This document shows, piece after piece, positions 41,729 to 50,157 of a stretch of DNA of 64,000 nucleotides. The notes under the pieces were generated by a model. That model was given only the letters and a program-made list of their open reading frames with translations, did no database searches and was not told where the DNA came from. How positions within the stretch are numbered: position 1 is the stretch's first letter; each line of letters begins with the position of its first letter. The DNA comes from E44-bin88 sp034419075 (lineage in GTDB: Bacteria > Chloroflexota > Dehalococcoidia > Dehalococcoidales > BS750m-G39): contig DAOULR010000009.1 of assembly GCA_034419075.1 (NCBI GenBank), positions 90,962 to 154,961 of the forward strand, given 5' to 3'. The position numbers were made by a program, and so were the translations under genes.

Positions 41729-42325
41729 GTGGCCGATAAAAATATAATCAAAAGCCCCGACACCGAGAGGGCGGAAAGGGTTCCGCCCGGTCAGAAGCTC
41801 ACCAAAAAGTGGCCGGCGCTGCACTACGGCTCGGTGCCCAAAGTCGATGTTTCTAAATGGGAGTTCCGCATCTTCGGGTTGGTGGAGAAGGAGCGCAAGC
41901 TCAGCTATAAAGAGTTTACGACGCTGCCCATGGTTCAGGTCTATTCCGATATCCACTGCGTCACGGGCTGGTCGAAGCTGGATAACCTCTGGGAGGGGGT
42001 AGCCAGCGAGCAGATAAAGGGGCTGGTCAAAATCCTGCCCGAGGCTAAGTTCGTCATGGTGCACTCAACAGGCGGCTTTACCACCAACCTCTCGCTGGAC
42101 GATTTCTTCCAGCCCGACGTCCTCTTCGCCCTAAAGCACAACGGCGAAACGATATCCGCTGACCATGGCTATCCCTTGCGGCTGGTGGTGCCGCGGCTCT
42201 ATTTCTGGAAGAGCGCCAAGTGGGTGACGGGCGTCGAGTTCATGGCCGAAGATAAAAGGGGCTTCTGGGAGTCATCGGGCTACCACAACCACGGCGACCC
42301 CTGGAAAGAAGAGAGATATAGCTAG
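41729..42325 (+). CDS. Sulfite oxidase-fold molybdopterin oxidoreductase (MsrP/YedY-like)
   Basis: 198 aa, GTG start with GGAG 4 bases upstream. The molybdopterin-binding domain is recognised from HYGSVPKVDVSKWEFRIFGLV and the Mo-ligand cysteine in DIHCVTGWS. PLRLVVPRLYFWKSAKWVTGV and the C-terminal GFWESSGYHNHGDPW are typical of this family. There is no Tat signal or transmembrane segment at the N terminus, unlike periplasmic MsrP, so it should be cytoplasmic. The substrate is unknown. Confidence 0.9.
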   Translation: MADKNIIKSPDTERAERVPPGQKLTKKWPALHYGSVPKVDVSKWEFRIFGLVEKERKLSYKEFTTLPMVQVYSDIHCVTGWSKLDNLWEGVASEQIKGLVKILPEAKFVMVHSTGGFTTNLSLDDFFQPDVLFALKHNGETISADHGYPLRLVVPRLYFWKSAKWVTGVEFMAEDKRGFWESSGYHNHGDPWKEERYS

Positions 42326-43014
42326 GCTTTTTCCTTTTTTCGGGTAGAGAGCAAATAGCCCCCACTGGCCCCGCCCAGTATCAAGGCTACCCCGCCGCTG
42401 CCCAGAGCGCAGAAGAGGGCGGCGTCGTAGAAGAACTCCTCGGTAAAGAGCAGCAGCATATAGCCTTGGGCATACCAGAACTCATTGCTAAAGAAGAGCA
42501 GGTGGAAGTTCCAGAAGAGCTCATCAAAGCCCAAAAGCGTGCCTATACCCAGCGCCAGCATGAAAACAAGTGTCAGGCAGGCGCCGCCGAAAACCGCCCA
42601 GACCAGTTTCCGCCAGTACCTTCTCCGCCGCCAGAATAAGCAGACGGCGGCATAAGCCAGCACGTAAAACAGCGTCCCGCCCAGCACCCAGTAGTCGAGC
42701 CAGACGAGGTCTTTGACATCCTTGAAGTGAATGGTTTCTTCTGGGGTAAATAGCTCAAACGACTCGCCGTCGACGGTGACGGTGATACTAACGTATTCCT
42801 CCCCGGAGTTGAAATAATCTATCAGCTCGTCGGCGATGGCTTCCAGGTCGAACTGGTTAATTTCGGGGGTCTGGACGACGGAGTATTTCTCGAAGCCGTA
42901 GTTGTAGAGCCAGTGGCTGTTTACCGCCCAGGCCAGGCTGGCGGTGAACAAGAGAAAGGGCAGGCAGAGGATAAAGAGCCATTGGGCGATGATACCGAGG
43001 ACTTTCGTTTTCAT
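42322..43014 (-). CDS. DUF1461/TIGR01906 integral membrane protein (Lit-like)
   Basis: 230 aa. An N-terminal membrane helix, an extracytoplasmic loop with FNSGEEYVS and EETIHFKDVKDL, then three to four helices with NFHLLFFSNEFWYAQGY. This architecture matches DUF1461, which includes the lipoprotein intramolecular transacylase Lit of some Firmicutes. The two histidines (IHFKD and FHLLF) fall where catalytic His residues of Lit are reported. Whether this protein is a transacylase is inference. It overlaps the stop of the molybdopterin gene tail to tail. Confidence 0.78.
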   Translation of the reverse strand: MKTKVLGIIAQWLFILCLPFLLFTASLAWAVNSHWLYNYGFEKYSVVQTPEINQFDLEAIADELIDYFNSGEEYVSITVTVDGESFELFTPEETIHFKDVKDLVWLDYWVLGGTLFYVLAYAAVCLFWRRRRYWRKLVWAVFGGACLTLVFMLALGIGTLLGFDELFWNFHLLFFSNEFWYAQGYMLLLFTEEFFYDAALFCALGSGGVALILGGASGGYLLSTRKKEKA

Positions 43015-43057
43015 TGTTTTTAAGATTTTACACCGTGCACACCCATTCTGTCATTCC

Positions 43058-43208
43058 CCGCTCCACCTTGTTATGCGAAGGTGATTTCGTCCCACCCAAT
43101 ACCCTCCCTATAAGGGATTAGACCCTTATATATCTCTTATCTGGGCAACGCCCCGCATCTCTGCCTTAAAGGGTGGCGGGTGGGTATAGATAATATCGGG
43201 GTGGGGTC
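43058..43208 (+). repeat. Dispersed intergenic repeat, copy E (intact, divergent)
   Basis: CCACCTTGTTATGCGAAGG, CCCACCCAATACCCTCCCTA, a hairpin ATAAGG(GATTAGA)CCTTAT, CTGCCTTAAAGGGTGGCGGG and ATATCGGGGTGGGG. Here the GGGGC hairpin is reduced to ACGCCCCGC. The CCTTAAAGG is single, as in an empty site. It lies between divergent genes. Confidence 0.78.
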
Positions 43209-43277
43209 CCCTTAAAAAATCTTTCAAAATTTCCTGTCAGTTATGTCTGCTAGTTCTATCACCCCGACAGGAGCCCG

Positions 43278-43286
43278 TGCTATAAT
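43278..43286 (+). promoter_or_regulatory. dnaE extended -10 promoter
   Basis: TGCTATAAT, 13 bases before the chosen ATG at 43300. No Shine-Dalgarno sequence is visible, so the transcript is leaderless or nearly so. Confidence 0.65.
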
Positions 43287-43299
43287 AAAAATCAGAGCC

Positions 43300-46200
43300 A
43301 TGTTCAGCCATCTCCATGTTCATACCCAGTACAGCCTGCTCGACGGCATGGGTCGCATCTCCGACCTCGTGGCGCGGGCCAAGGAAATGGGCATGGAAAG
43401 CCTGGCCATAACCGACCACGGCGTCATGTACGGCGCCATCGAGTTCTACCTGGCCGCCAGGGAAGCGGGCATAAAGCCCATCATCGGCTGCGAGGTCTAT
43501 CTGGCGCCGAACGGGCGCCAGAGCCGCGACACCGGTGGCAAGAGCAATAACCACCTCGTCCTGCTGGCCAAAAACCTGACCGGTTACCGCAACCTCATCC
43601 AGCTCACCACCAGGGCGCAACTTGAGGGCTTTTACTACCGCCCCCGCGTGGACCGCGAACTACTGGAGCGCTATCACCAGGGGCTTATCGCCCTGAGCGC
43701 CTGCATCGTCGGCGAGGTGCCCCAGCTTATCCTGCAGGGGAGGCTGGAAGAGGCCAAGCAGACCGCCCTCTGGTACAAGGAGACTTTCGGCGATTTCTAC
43801 TTCGAGATACAGCGCCACCCTATCGCCGAGCTGGAACAGCTAAACCAGCACCTCATCCCGATGGGTCAGGAGCTGGATATACCGCTGGTAGCCACCAACG
43901 ACGTCCACTATGTTAACAAGGAAGATGCCTCCGCCCACGACCTGCTGCTCTGCATCGGCACCAACTCCTCCATCCATGACCAGAAGCGGATAAAGATGGC
44001 GGGAGACTTCTATTACCTCAAGAGCCCCGAGGAGATGGCGGCGCTCTACCAGGATATTCCCGAAGCTTTGGAGAACACCGAGCGCATCGCCGAGATGTGC
44101 AACCTCAAGCTTGAATTCGGGCGCCTGCACCTGCCCGAGATTGACATCCCCGAGGGCAAGACCGCCGACGAGTTTTTGGCCGACCTCTGCCACCAGAACC
44201 TGGACAAATACTACCCCGACCCCTCCCCGGAGATAAAGCAGCGGCTCGACTACGAACTGGAGGTCATCAAGCAGACCCAGTTCGCCAACTACCTGCTCGT
44301 CGTCTGGGACATCATCTCCTTCGCCAAGGAGAAAAAGATACTCTTTGGGGTCAGGGGCAGCGCCGCCGCCAGCATTATACTGCGCTGCCTGGGTATCACC
44401 GAGGTCGACCCCATGGAGAACAAGCTGGTCTTCGAGCGTTTTCTTAACCTGGAGCGCCAGGAGATGCCCGACATCGACCTTGATTTTGAGGACGCCCGCC
44501 GCGACGAGGTCATCGCCTACGTCTCCCAGAAATACGGCAAGGACCACGTCGCCCAGATAATCACCTTCGGCACACTGGGGGCGAGAGCCGCTTTGCGGGA
44601 TGTGGGGCGGGCGCTGGGCATGGCCTACGGCGATGTTGACCGCGTCGCCCGTCTGGTGCCCTTCCGCCCGGGGATGACCCTGGAAAGAGCACTGGAGGAG
44701 AACGCCGAGCTGCGGGCTATCTACGCAGAGGACAAGATCATCCGCCAGCTGGTCGATTCTGCGCAGAGACTGGAGGGCATCGCCCGCCACGCCAGCACCC
44801 ACGCCGCGGGCGTGGTCATCTCCAAGCAGCCGCTGACCAGCTACGTCCCCCTGCAGCGGGCGAGCCGGGGCGACGGCGATACTACCGTTATGACCCAGTT
44901 CTCCATGGAAGATATCGCCCGCATCGGGCTGCTCAAGATGGACTTCCTGGGGCTGGCCAATCTGACCATCCTGGGCAGGGCTAGAGATATTATCGCCCAG
45001 AGCCGCGACGTCGATATCGACCTGCATAATATACCCATGAACGACGCTAAGACCTTCGAGCTCCTCTCTTCGGGGGAGACGGTGGGGGTCTTTCAACTGG
45101 AGGGGGCAGGGATGCGCCGCTACATCAAGGAGCTCAAGCCGACCACCTTCAGCGACATCGCCGCCATGATTGCCCTCTACCGCCCCGGCCCCATGGAGCA
45201 TATCCCCACCTTTATCAGGGCCAAGCACGGGCTGGAGCCCATCCACTATCCTCACCCCGCCCTGGCCAATATACTGGAGGAGACCTACGGGGTCATCGTC
45301 TATCAGGAGCAGGTGCTCTTTATCGTCCAGGCGCTGGCCGGCTACAGCCTGGGGCAGGCCGACATCTTCCGCAAGGCGATGGGCAAGAAGATCGCCGCCG
45401 TGATGAAGAAGGAGCAGCGCAACTTTATGCGCGGCGCCAGCGAGATGGGCTTTTCCAACCAGGTCGCCGAGGAAGTCTTCGCCCTTATCGAGCCCTTCGC
45501 CGGCTACGCCTTTAACAAGGCGCACAGCTTCAGCTACGCCCTTATCGCCTACCAGACCGCCTACCTCAAGGCGAACTTTCCCGCCGAGTATATCACCGCC
45601 TTTCTTATTACCCACGCCGACGAGCAGGACAAAGTTGCCACCGCTGTCGCCGAATGCCGCCGCTTAGGCATTGAAGTCCTGCCTCCCGACGTTAACCGCA
45701 GCCAGGTCAACTTTTCCATAGAGCCCGATGAGGAGGGCAAGGCCGCCATACGCTTCGGGCTGAACGCCATCAAGAACGTGGGGGTGGGGGCGGTGGAGCC
45801 GCTGGTTAACGAACGCAATAAAAACGGCGCCTTCGGGTCTGTCGACGACCTCTGCCGCCGCGCTGACCTGCGCAACCTGAATCGGAGGGCGATGGAGAGC
45901 CTGATAAAGGCGGGCGCCTTCGACAGCTTGGGCGACCGCGGCGCCCTGCTGGCCAGCGTCGGGCGCATCCAGTCCCTGGCCCAGCGGGAGCAGCACCTTA
46001 GAGATACGGGGCAGTCCACCATGTTCGACCTCTGGGGTGAGACCATGCCCACGCCGATGCCCAGCCTGGAGCTGGAGGAGGCCGAGATCCAGACCAAGGA
46101 TAAGCTGGACTGGGAGAGGGAGCTGATGGGGGTCTATCTCTCCGAGCACCCTTTCGCCGCCTTTGCCGATAAAGTGGCCGCGGATAACACCGTCCTCTGC

Positions 46201-46779
46201 GGGCAGGTCGAAGCCGAGCGGGTGGGGCAGACCGTCCGGGTGGCGGGCATGGTGGCTTCGGTGCACCAGTCCTTCACCCGCGACCGCCGTCCCTTCGCCA
46301 GCGTGGTGCTCGAAGACCTCGACGGACGGGTGGAGGTTATGGCCTGGCCCGATGTCTATGCGGGCACGCGCGAGCTCTGGCAGGAAGGCTCCATACTGCT
46401 GGTGGAGGGTAGGGTCAGAGTGCGCAATGACCGCGTGCAATTGAGCTGCGATAACGTGCGCCGCTACCAGCTTGAAACTGCCCCCGAGGAAGCCCCGCCC
46501 GAAGAGGCCAAGCCCGAACCCCCACCGCCCCGGAGCCGCCTGACCATCAGCATCAAGCAGACGGAAAACATCGATAACGATGTCGCCTGCCTCAATAAGC
46601 TGGTCGACACCCTGAGAATCTTCCCCGGTGAGGACGAGGTCAATATGTGCGTCGTCAGTGGGGGTAGGGTGGTCAACCTTAAGCTTTCTAATATTAACAC
46701 GGGCTACTGCCCCGAACTGCACCAGCGCCTGGTGGCGCTGGTGGGGGAGGAGGGGCTGAAGGTGGTGACGGGCAACTAA
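43300..46779 (+). CDS. dnaE: DNA polymerase III subunit alpha
   Basis: 1159 aa. The replicative polymerase. The PHP domain opens the protein (HLHVHTQYSLLDG, ITDHGVMYG). The catalytic aspartates are in MPDIDLDFEDARR and the thumb/fingers include IALYRPGPMEHIP. The C-terminal half has a helix-hairpin-helix region and an OB fold (VRVAGMVASVHQSFTRDRRP). The frame is open from 43243, but the family normally begins at MFSHLHVHT and the -10 lies between the two, so 43300 is preferred. A proline-rich linker (EEAPPEEAKPEPPPPRSR) precedes the last domain. Confidence 0.96.
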   Translation: MFSHLHVHTQYSLLDGMGRISDLVARAKEMGMESLAITDHGVMYGAIEFYLAAREAGIKPIIGCEVYLAPNGRQSRDTGGKSNNHLVLLAKNLTGYRNLIQLTTRAQLEGFYYRPRVDRELLERYHQGLIALSACIVGEVPQLILQGRLEEAKQTALWYKETFGDFYFEIQRHPIAELEQLNQHLIPMGQELDIPLVATNDVHYVNKEDASAHDLLLCIGTNSSIHDQKRIKMAGDFYYLKSPEEMAALYQDIPEALENTERIAEMCNLKLEFGRLHLPEIDIPEGKTADEFLADLCHQNLDKYYPDPSPEIKQRLDYELEVIKQTQFANYLLVVWDIISFAKEKKILFGVRGSAAASIILRCLGITEVDPMENKLVFERFLNLERQEMPDIDLDFEDARRDEVIAYVSQKYGKDHVAQIITFGTLGARAALRDVGRALGMAYGDVDRVARLVPFRPGMTLERALEENAELRAIYAEDKIIRQLVDSAQRLEGIARHASTHAAGVVISKQPLTSYVPLQRASRGDGDTTVMTQFSMEDIARIGLLKMDFLGLANLTILGRARDIIAQSRDVDIDLHNIPMNDAKTFELLSSGETVGVFQLEGAGMRRYIKELKPTTFSDIAAMIALYRPGPMEHIPTFIRAKHGLEPIHYPHPALANILEETYGVIVYQEQVLFIVQALAGYSLGQADIFRKAMGKKIAAVMKKEQRNFMRGASEMGFSNQVAEEVFALIEPFAGYAFNKAHSFSYALIAYQTAYLKANFPAEYITAFLITHADEQDKVATAVAECRRLGIEVLPPDVNRSQVNFSIEPDEEGKAAIRFGLNAIKNVGVGAVEPLVNERNKNGAFGSVDDLCRRADLRNLNRRAMESLIKAGAFDSLGDRGALLASVGRIQSLAQREQHLRDTGQSTMFDLWGETMPTPMPSLELEEAEIQTKDKLDWERELMGVYLSEHPFAAFADKVAADNTVLCGQVEAERVGQTVRVAGMVASVHQSFTRDRRPFASVVLEDLDGRVEVMAWPDVYAGTRELWQEGSILLVEGRVRVRNDRVQLSCDNVRRYQLETAPEEAPPEEAKPEPPPPRSRLTISIKQTENIDNDVACLNKLVDTLRIFPGEDEVNMCVVSGGRVVNLKLSNINTGYCPELHQRLVALVGEEGLKVVTGN

Positions 46780-46794
46780 AATCGGGGAGGGGTA

Positions 46795-47580
46795 ATGGGC
46801 GGCAAAGAGATGGCGGGACACCGCCAGCGGCTGCGGGATAAGTTCAACAAGGCGGGCCTAAGCGGCTTTCACGATTACGAAATCGTCGAGCTGCTGCTCA
46901 CCCTGGGCTCGCCGCGCCGGGACTGTAAGCCCCAGGCGAAAGAGGCCATCAAGCGATTCAAAAGCCTGAGGGGGGTGCTCGCGGCTTCGCCCGAAGAGTT
47001 GCAGCAGATAGACGGCATTGGGCCTCACAACGCCCTGGGCATCAAGCTGGTATCCGAGGTCGCCCGCGAATTTTTAAAGCAGAAGGTCGTCGATAGGCCC
47101 GCCTACAGTTCAGCGCAGGAGATTTTCGACTACCTCTACCACTCAATGCGCGACCTCAAGAAAGAGGTCTTCAAGGTTATCTACCTGGACAGCCAGAACC
47201 AGATTATCGACATCGCCGACATCGCCAAAGGGACGGTTGATAGGGGGGCGGTCTCGACCCGAGAGGTGATGGAGGGCGCCATCGGGCAGAGCGCCGTATC
47301 GCTTATCCTCGTCCACAACCACCCCTCGGGCAAGCCCGAGCCCAGCCCCAACGACGAGCAGATAACCCGCGACCTGGTCTTTGCCGGGGGTATTATGCAG
47401 ATAAGGGTCTTAGACCATATTATCATCGGCGAGAACAGATACTACAGCTTCGCCGTGGAGGGACTAATCGAGAAATACGAAGGGGATTTCTTGGACCTGA
47501 AGCTAAAGGGGGTTTCCGAGGCGAAACGAAGGCTCTACCGGGCCAAGGTTTTGCCCCCCGAGCTTCACTGGCGCCCCTAA
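46795..47580 (+). CDS. radC: RadC/JAB-domain protein (UPF0758)
   Basis: 261 aa. An N-terminal UPF0758 helix-hairpin-helix-like region (ELLLTLGSPRRDCKPQAKEA; LQQIDGIGPHNALGIKL) precedes a JAMM metal site HNHPSGKPEPSPND. RadC is a conserved marker next to mobile DNA or repair genes; its role is not settled. GGGGAGGGGTA precedes the ATG, 15 bases after dnaE, so it is co-transcribed with dnaE. Confidence 0.93.
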   Translation: MGGKEMAGHRQRLRDKFNKAGLSGFHDYEIVELLLTLGSPRRDCKPQAKEAIKRFKSLRGVLAASPEELQQIDGIGPHNALGIKLVSEVAREFLKQKVVDRPAYSSAQEIFDYLYHSMRDLKKEVFKVIYLDSQNQIIDIADIAKGTVDRGAVSTREVMEGAIGQSAVSLILVHNHPSGKPEPSPNDEQITRDLVFAGGIMQIRVLDHIIIGENRYYSFAVEGLIEKYEGDFLDLKLKGVSEAKRRLYRAKVLPPELHWRP

Positions 47581-47600
47581 CCTTTTATCGCCGTCATCGT

Positions 47601-47606
47601 TATAAT
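47601..47606 (+). promoter_or_regulatory. Promoter -10 of the chagasin-like gene
   Basis: TATAAT 41 bases before the ATG; TTTAAGGAGGGCGCT ribosome site between. Confidence 0.5.
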
Positions 47607-47646
47607 GGAGTGGAAAGATAAAGAAGAGTAATTTAAGGAGGGCGCT

Positions 47647-48033
47647 ATGAAAAGAGCTTTGCTTCTGGTGGCCGCGATAGTCTTAACCCTGGGTCTGGTG
47701 GCGGGGTGCACCACGGTTCCGACCTACGATGACGAGGGGCATGTGATAGATATCGGCGTGGGAGGGGAGTTTATCATCGCCCTCGGTTCCAACCCCTCAA
47801 CCGGTTACAGCTGGCAGGCGAGCTACGACGAAACGATGCTGGAGCTGGTCGGCGGCGAGCCTACCTACGAAGCGGAGGAAACGGATGAGCCCGCCATGGG
47901 CGCTGGTGGCATCGAGTATTTCCGCTTCAAGACGCTGAAGGCGGGGGAGGCTGAGATAACCCTGACCTATGCCCAGCCCTGGGAAGGTGGTGGAGTGGGT
48001 GAGACCAAGGTATTTACCGTCAATATAGAATAG
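47647..48033 (+). CDS. Chagasin-family (I42) peptidase-inhibitor-like lipoprotein
   Basis: 128 aa. A lipoprotein signal (LVAAIVLTLGLVAGC, Cys at about 21) places it on the outer face of the membrane. The chagasin fold is shown by the inhibitory loops NPSTGYSW, the glycine-rich GAGG segment and the AQPWE segment. Such proteins block cysteine peptidases of the papain family. It may guard against own or foreign peptidases. It converges with ogt, 7 bases apart. Confidence 0.87.
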   Translation: MKRALLLVAAIVLTLGLVAGCTTVPTYDDEGHVIDIGVGGEFIIALGSNPSTGYSWQASYDETMLELVGGEPTYEAEETDEPAMGAGGIEYFRFKTLKAGEAEITLTYAQPWEGGGVGETKVFTVNIE

Positions 48034-48040
48034 CCTTTGA

Positions 48041-48502
48041 TTAGCGATGGCTGGCTTCCAGGCGGAGCAGCGACCTTTTCACCCCCACCCCACCGCTGTA
48101 GCCGCCCAAGCCCCCATCGCTTACCACCCGGTGGCAGGGAATGATAACGGGCAGGCGGTTCCGGGCCAGAGCCTGCCCCACCGCCCTCGCCGCCTTCTTT
48201 TTACCCAGCCTTTTGGCTATCCAGCCGTAGCTCCTGGTTTCCCCGTAGGGAATGAGCTTGGTCAGACGCCATACCTGACGCTGGAAATGAGTCGCTGAGG
48301 AGAGGTCGAGCTCTTCGGGGAATTCCACCCGCTTGCCCGAGAAGTAATCTTTCAGTCGTTCCACCGTATCACTGAAGGGCTTTTCGGAAAGGGTGGCCTC
48401 TTTCAGGTCGCCCAGCCGCCGCTCGGCCTTGGCCGCAGATGATTGGGGTGGGGTGGCGGCTGACAGTCCCGAGTCGGAGCCTAATAGCCCCACCCAGCCC
48501 AT
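48041..48502 (-). CDS. ogt: Methylated-DNA--protein-cysteine methyltransferase
   Basis: 153 aa. The active-site motif IPCHRVV carries the acceptor cysteine. The helix-turn-helix region SYGWIAKRLGKKKAARAVG and the asparagine hinge RNRLPVI are present. It repairs O6-alkylguanine by suicidal transfer. A TATACT -10 lies about 24 bases before the ATG. Confidence 0.94.
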   Translation of the reverse strand: MGWVGLLGSDSGLSAATPPQSSAAKAERRLGDLKEATLSEKPFSDTVERLKDYFSGKRVEFPEELDLSSATHFQRQVWRLTKLIPYGETRSYGWIAKRLGKKKAARAVGQALARNRLPVIIPCHRVVSDGGLGGYSGGVGVKRSLLRLEASHR

Positions 48503-48565
48503 ATCAGTATTAAAGATGGTGTAGTATAGCCGTTGTGCCGTGGTCTTTACCCCTACTTAAAGAAT

Positions 48566-48835
48566 TTAGGACTTGCGCGGCCGGCGGCGGAGTTGAAGAT
48601 AGGCAGCCAGGAATATCAGGGCGGCGCCGAGCAGGATGGAGACCAGTATCTTGAGCAGCTGCGGCAGGTCCATGCTCAGGAAGAAGGCGTAGGTGAAGAT
48701 GCCAGTGAGGACAGCCACGGCGTAGGTGATGGTGTGGGCGTTGAAGGCACGGCGTCTTGCCGCCCTATAGATAAGCCAGCCGATAAAGGCCAGGCAAGCC
48801 AGTATGGCCACCAGTATTAGCATCCCGATTACCAT
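48566..48835 (-). CDS. Small membrane protein, unknown
   Basis: 89 aa, two to three hydrophobic helices (VIGMLILVAILACLAFIGWLI; ITYAVAVLTGIFTYAFFL; LLKILVSILLGAALIFLAAYL). No recognised domain. Its ATG overlaps the end of the 58-aa membrane protein upstream, so the two are translationally coupled and probably form one complex. Confidence 0.72.
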   Translation of the reverse strand: MVIGMLILVAILACLAFIGWLIYRAARRRAFNAHTITYAVAVLTGIFTYAFFLSMDLPQLLKILVSILLGAALIFLAAYLQLRRRPRKS

Positions 48836-49005
48836 CCTACCTTCTCAAAGTATTTGCCCAGACAGGTGAACATGCCCACCGTCAGCAGCAGGGAGATGAG
48901 CTGCCCCAGCTCGGAGAGGTAGCTCACGTACTGGGCGGCCAGGTAGCCGACGCCAGCCAGGCAGAAGAGAATTCCGAAACCGAACAGTACGTATTCTAGC
49001 TTCAT
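48829..49005 (-). CDS. 58-aa membrane protein
   Basis: 58 aa: MKLEYVLFGFGILFC, then LAGVGYLAAQYVSYLSEL, then LGQLISLLLTVGMFTCLG and KYFEKVGW. Two hydrophobic helices with a short polar loop. GGAG is 9 bases before the ATG. The last codons (GGA TGG TAA) overlap the ATG of the next gene, a typical sign of a real coupled gene. It lies 18 bases after the 170-aa protein gene. Function unknown. Confidence 0.7.
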   Translation of the reverse strand: MKLEYVLFGFGILFCLAGVGYLAAQYVSYLSELGQLISLLLTVGMFTCLGKYFEKVGW

Positions 49006-49023
49006 AACTAATGTCTCCAGTTA

Positions 49024-49536
49024 TCAGTACCTAGGTAACAGTGACGATACGTGCACTATTATACGGCGCTCGACCCCGTCCCGCGTGATTATTACCGAGA
49101 ACTCGAAGTCATAGTTTTCGGGGGTGTCGGCGGGACGCAACTCCCCGGTATCCACCGTCCACTCCAGCTCGGCTTTATCGAAGCTGTCGATGGCTACCGC
49201 CTCCGATAATAAGTCGCTGTGCTTGGTCTCGCCGAACCAGACCGCCGCCTCGACATCAGCCGTGTAGGTGCTGAAGAGGCGGTTGTCGATCTCATAGCTG
49301 AAGTATATATCCTGCCCTTCTTCGGCCCAGGTGTAGTAACCAAGGTCGTTACGCGCCCAGTCGTCGGGCTCTATGACCTCATCCCGTTCCTGGGTGGCTA
49401 TAGTGACGGTGTCATAAATGCCCATGTAGCCGTCGAAGACGAATACGAAGATGATGGCCAGAAAGAAGGCTATGGTCAGGGAGAGGTAGAGGTTCTTATG
49501 CTGGCTGGTCCTTTTTGCTGTCTTTGGTGTTGCCAT
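49024..49536 (-). CDS. Single-pass extracytoplasmic protein, unknown
   Basis: 170 aa. An N-terminal helix (LYLSLTIAFFLAIIFVFVF, residues 17-35) anchors a beta-rich outside domain (YYTWAEEGQDIYFSYEIDNR; DFEFSVIITRDGVERRIIVHV). There is no cysteine for a lipid anchor. It heads a three-gene minus-strand unit with two small membrane proteins, suggesting an envelope complex. No recognised family. Confidence 0.75.
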   Translation of the reverse strand: MATPKTAKRTSQHKNLYLSLTIAFFLAIIFVFVFDGYMGIYDTVTIATQERDEVIEPDDWARNDLGYYTWAEEGQDIYFSYEIDNRLFSTYTADVEAAVWFGETKHSDLLSEAVAIDSFDKAELEWTVDTGELRPADTPENYDFEFSVIITRDGVERRIIVHVSSLLPRY

Positions 49537-49594
49537 CTAAAGTCTCTGTATCATAATTAAAGATTAAAGCGCCGACGCTTGTCAAGCGGGTTTT

Positions 49595-50131
49595 TTAGCC
49601 CATCTCGGGCTCGATGAGCCCGTAGTCGCCGTCGTGGCGGCGGTAGAGCAGGTTGAGTTCCTCGCTTTCGGAGTTGAAGAAGAGGAAGAAGTCGTGCCCC
49701 AGAAGCTCCATCTGGTCAATAGCTTCGGCGGCCGACATCGGCTTGACGGTAAAGCGCTTGACCTTGACCACCTTGCCCACGGGCGGAGCCTCAGCCCCAA
49801 ACTTGCCCCTGGCCGTCGGCCGGCCCCGACCCTTTTCGTAGAGCTTGCCCTTGAAGCGCTCAATCTGGCGGTCCATGACCGAAGCCACCTTGTGAATGGC
49901 CGCGGGCAGGTCTTCCCCCCGCTCCACCCCCCGCAGCAGGGTGCCGTGGCTATCTATGGTGAGCTGGACGACGAAGTGCTCCTTGGCGTTCCTTGTCTTT
50001 TCCTGGGCTATTTCCACCTTATATTCCCTGATATCGGGCAGGTGGCGCCCTACCTTGCCCAGTTTGCTTTCGACGAGCTGGCGCACGGTGGGGGTTAGTT
50101 CTATGTTTTTAGCCGTTATCTGTAGCTCCAT
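49595..50131 (-). CDS. hpf: Ribosome hibernation promoting factor, long form
   Basis: 178 aa. The N-terminal sigma-54-modulation/HPF domain (MELQITAKNIELTPTVRQLVESKLGK) is joined to the C-terminal dimerisation domain (KRFTVKPMSAAEAIDQMELLGHDFFLFFN). The long form pairs 70S ribosomes into 100S dimers during slow growth. It lies 27 bases downstream of comF on the same strand. Confidence 0.94.
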   Translation of the reverse strand: MELQITAKNIELTPTVRQLVESKLGKVGRHLPDIREYKVEIAQEKTRNAKEHFVVQLTIDSHGTLLRGVERGEDLPAAIHKVASVMDRQIERFKGKLYEKGRGRPTARGKFGAEAPPVGKVVKVKRFTVKPMSAAEAIDQMELLGHDFFLFFNSESEELNLLYRRHDGDYGLIEPEMG

Positions 50132-50157
50132 CGTTTCACACTCCTTAGGCTGGTTCC

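Noticed and set aside
7681..43208. CRISPR array, suggested by the recurring repeats
   Set aside because: The repeats are scattered kilobases apart and degenerate, with no regular short spacers and no cas genes.
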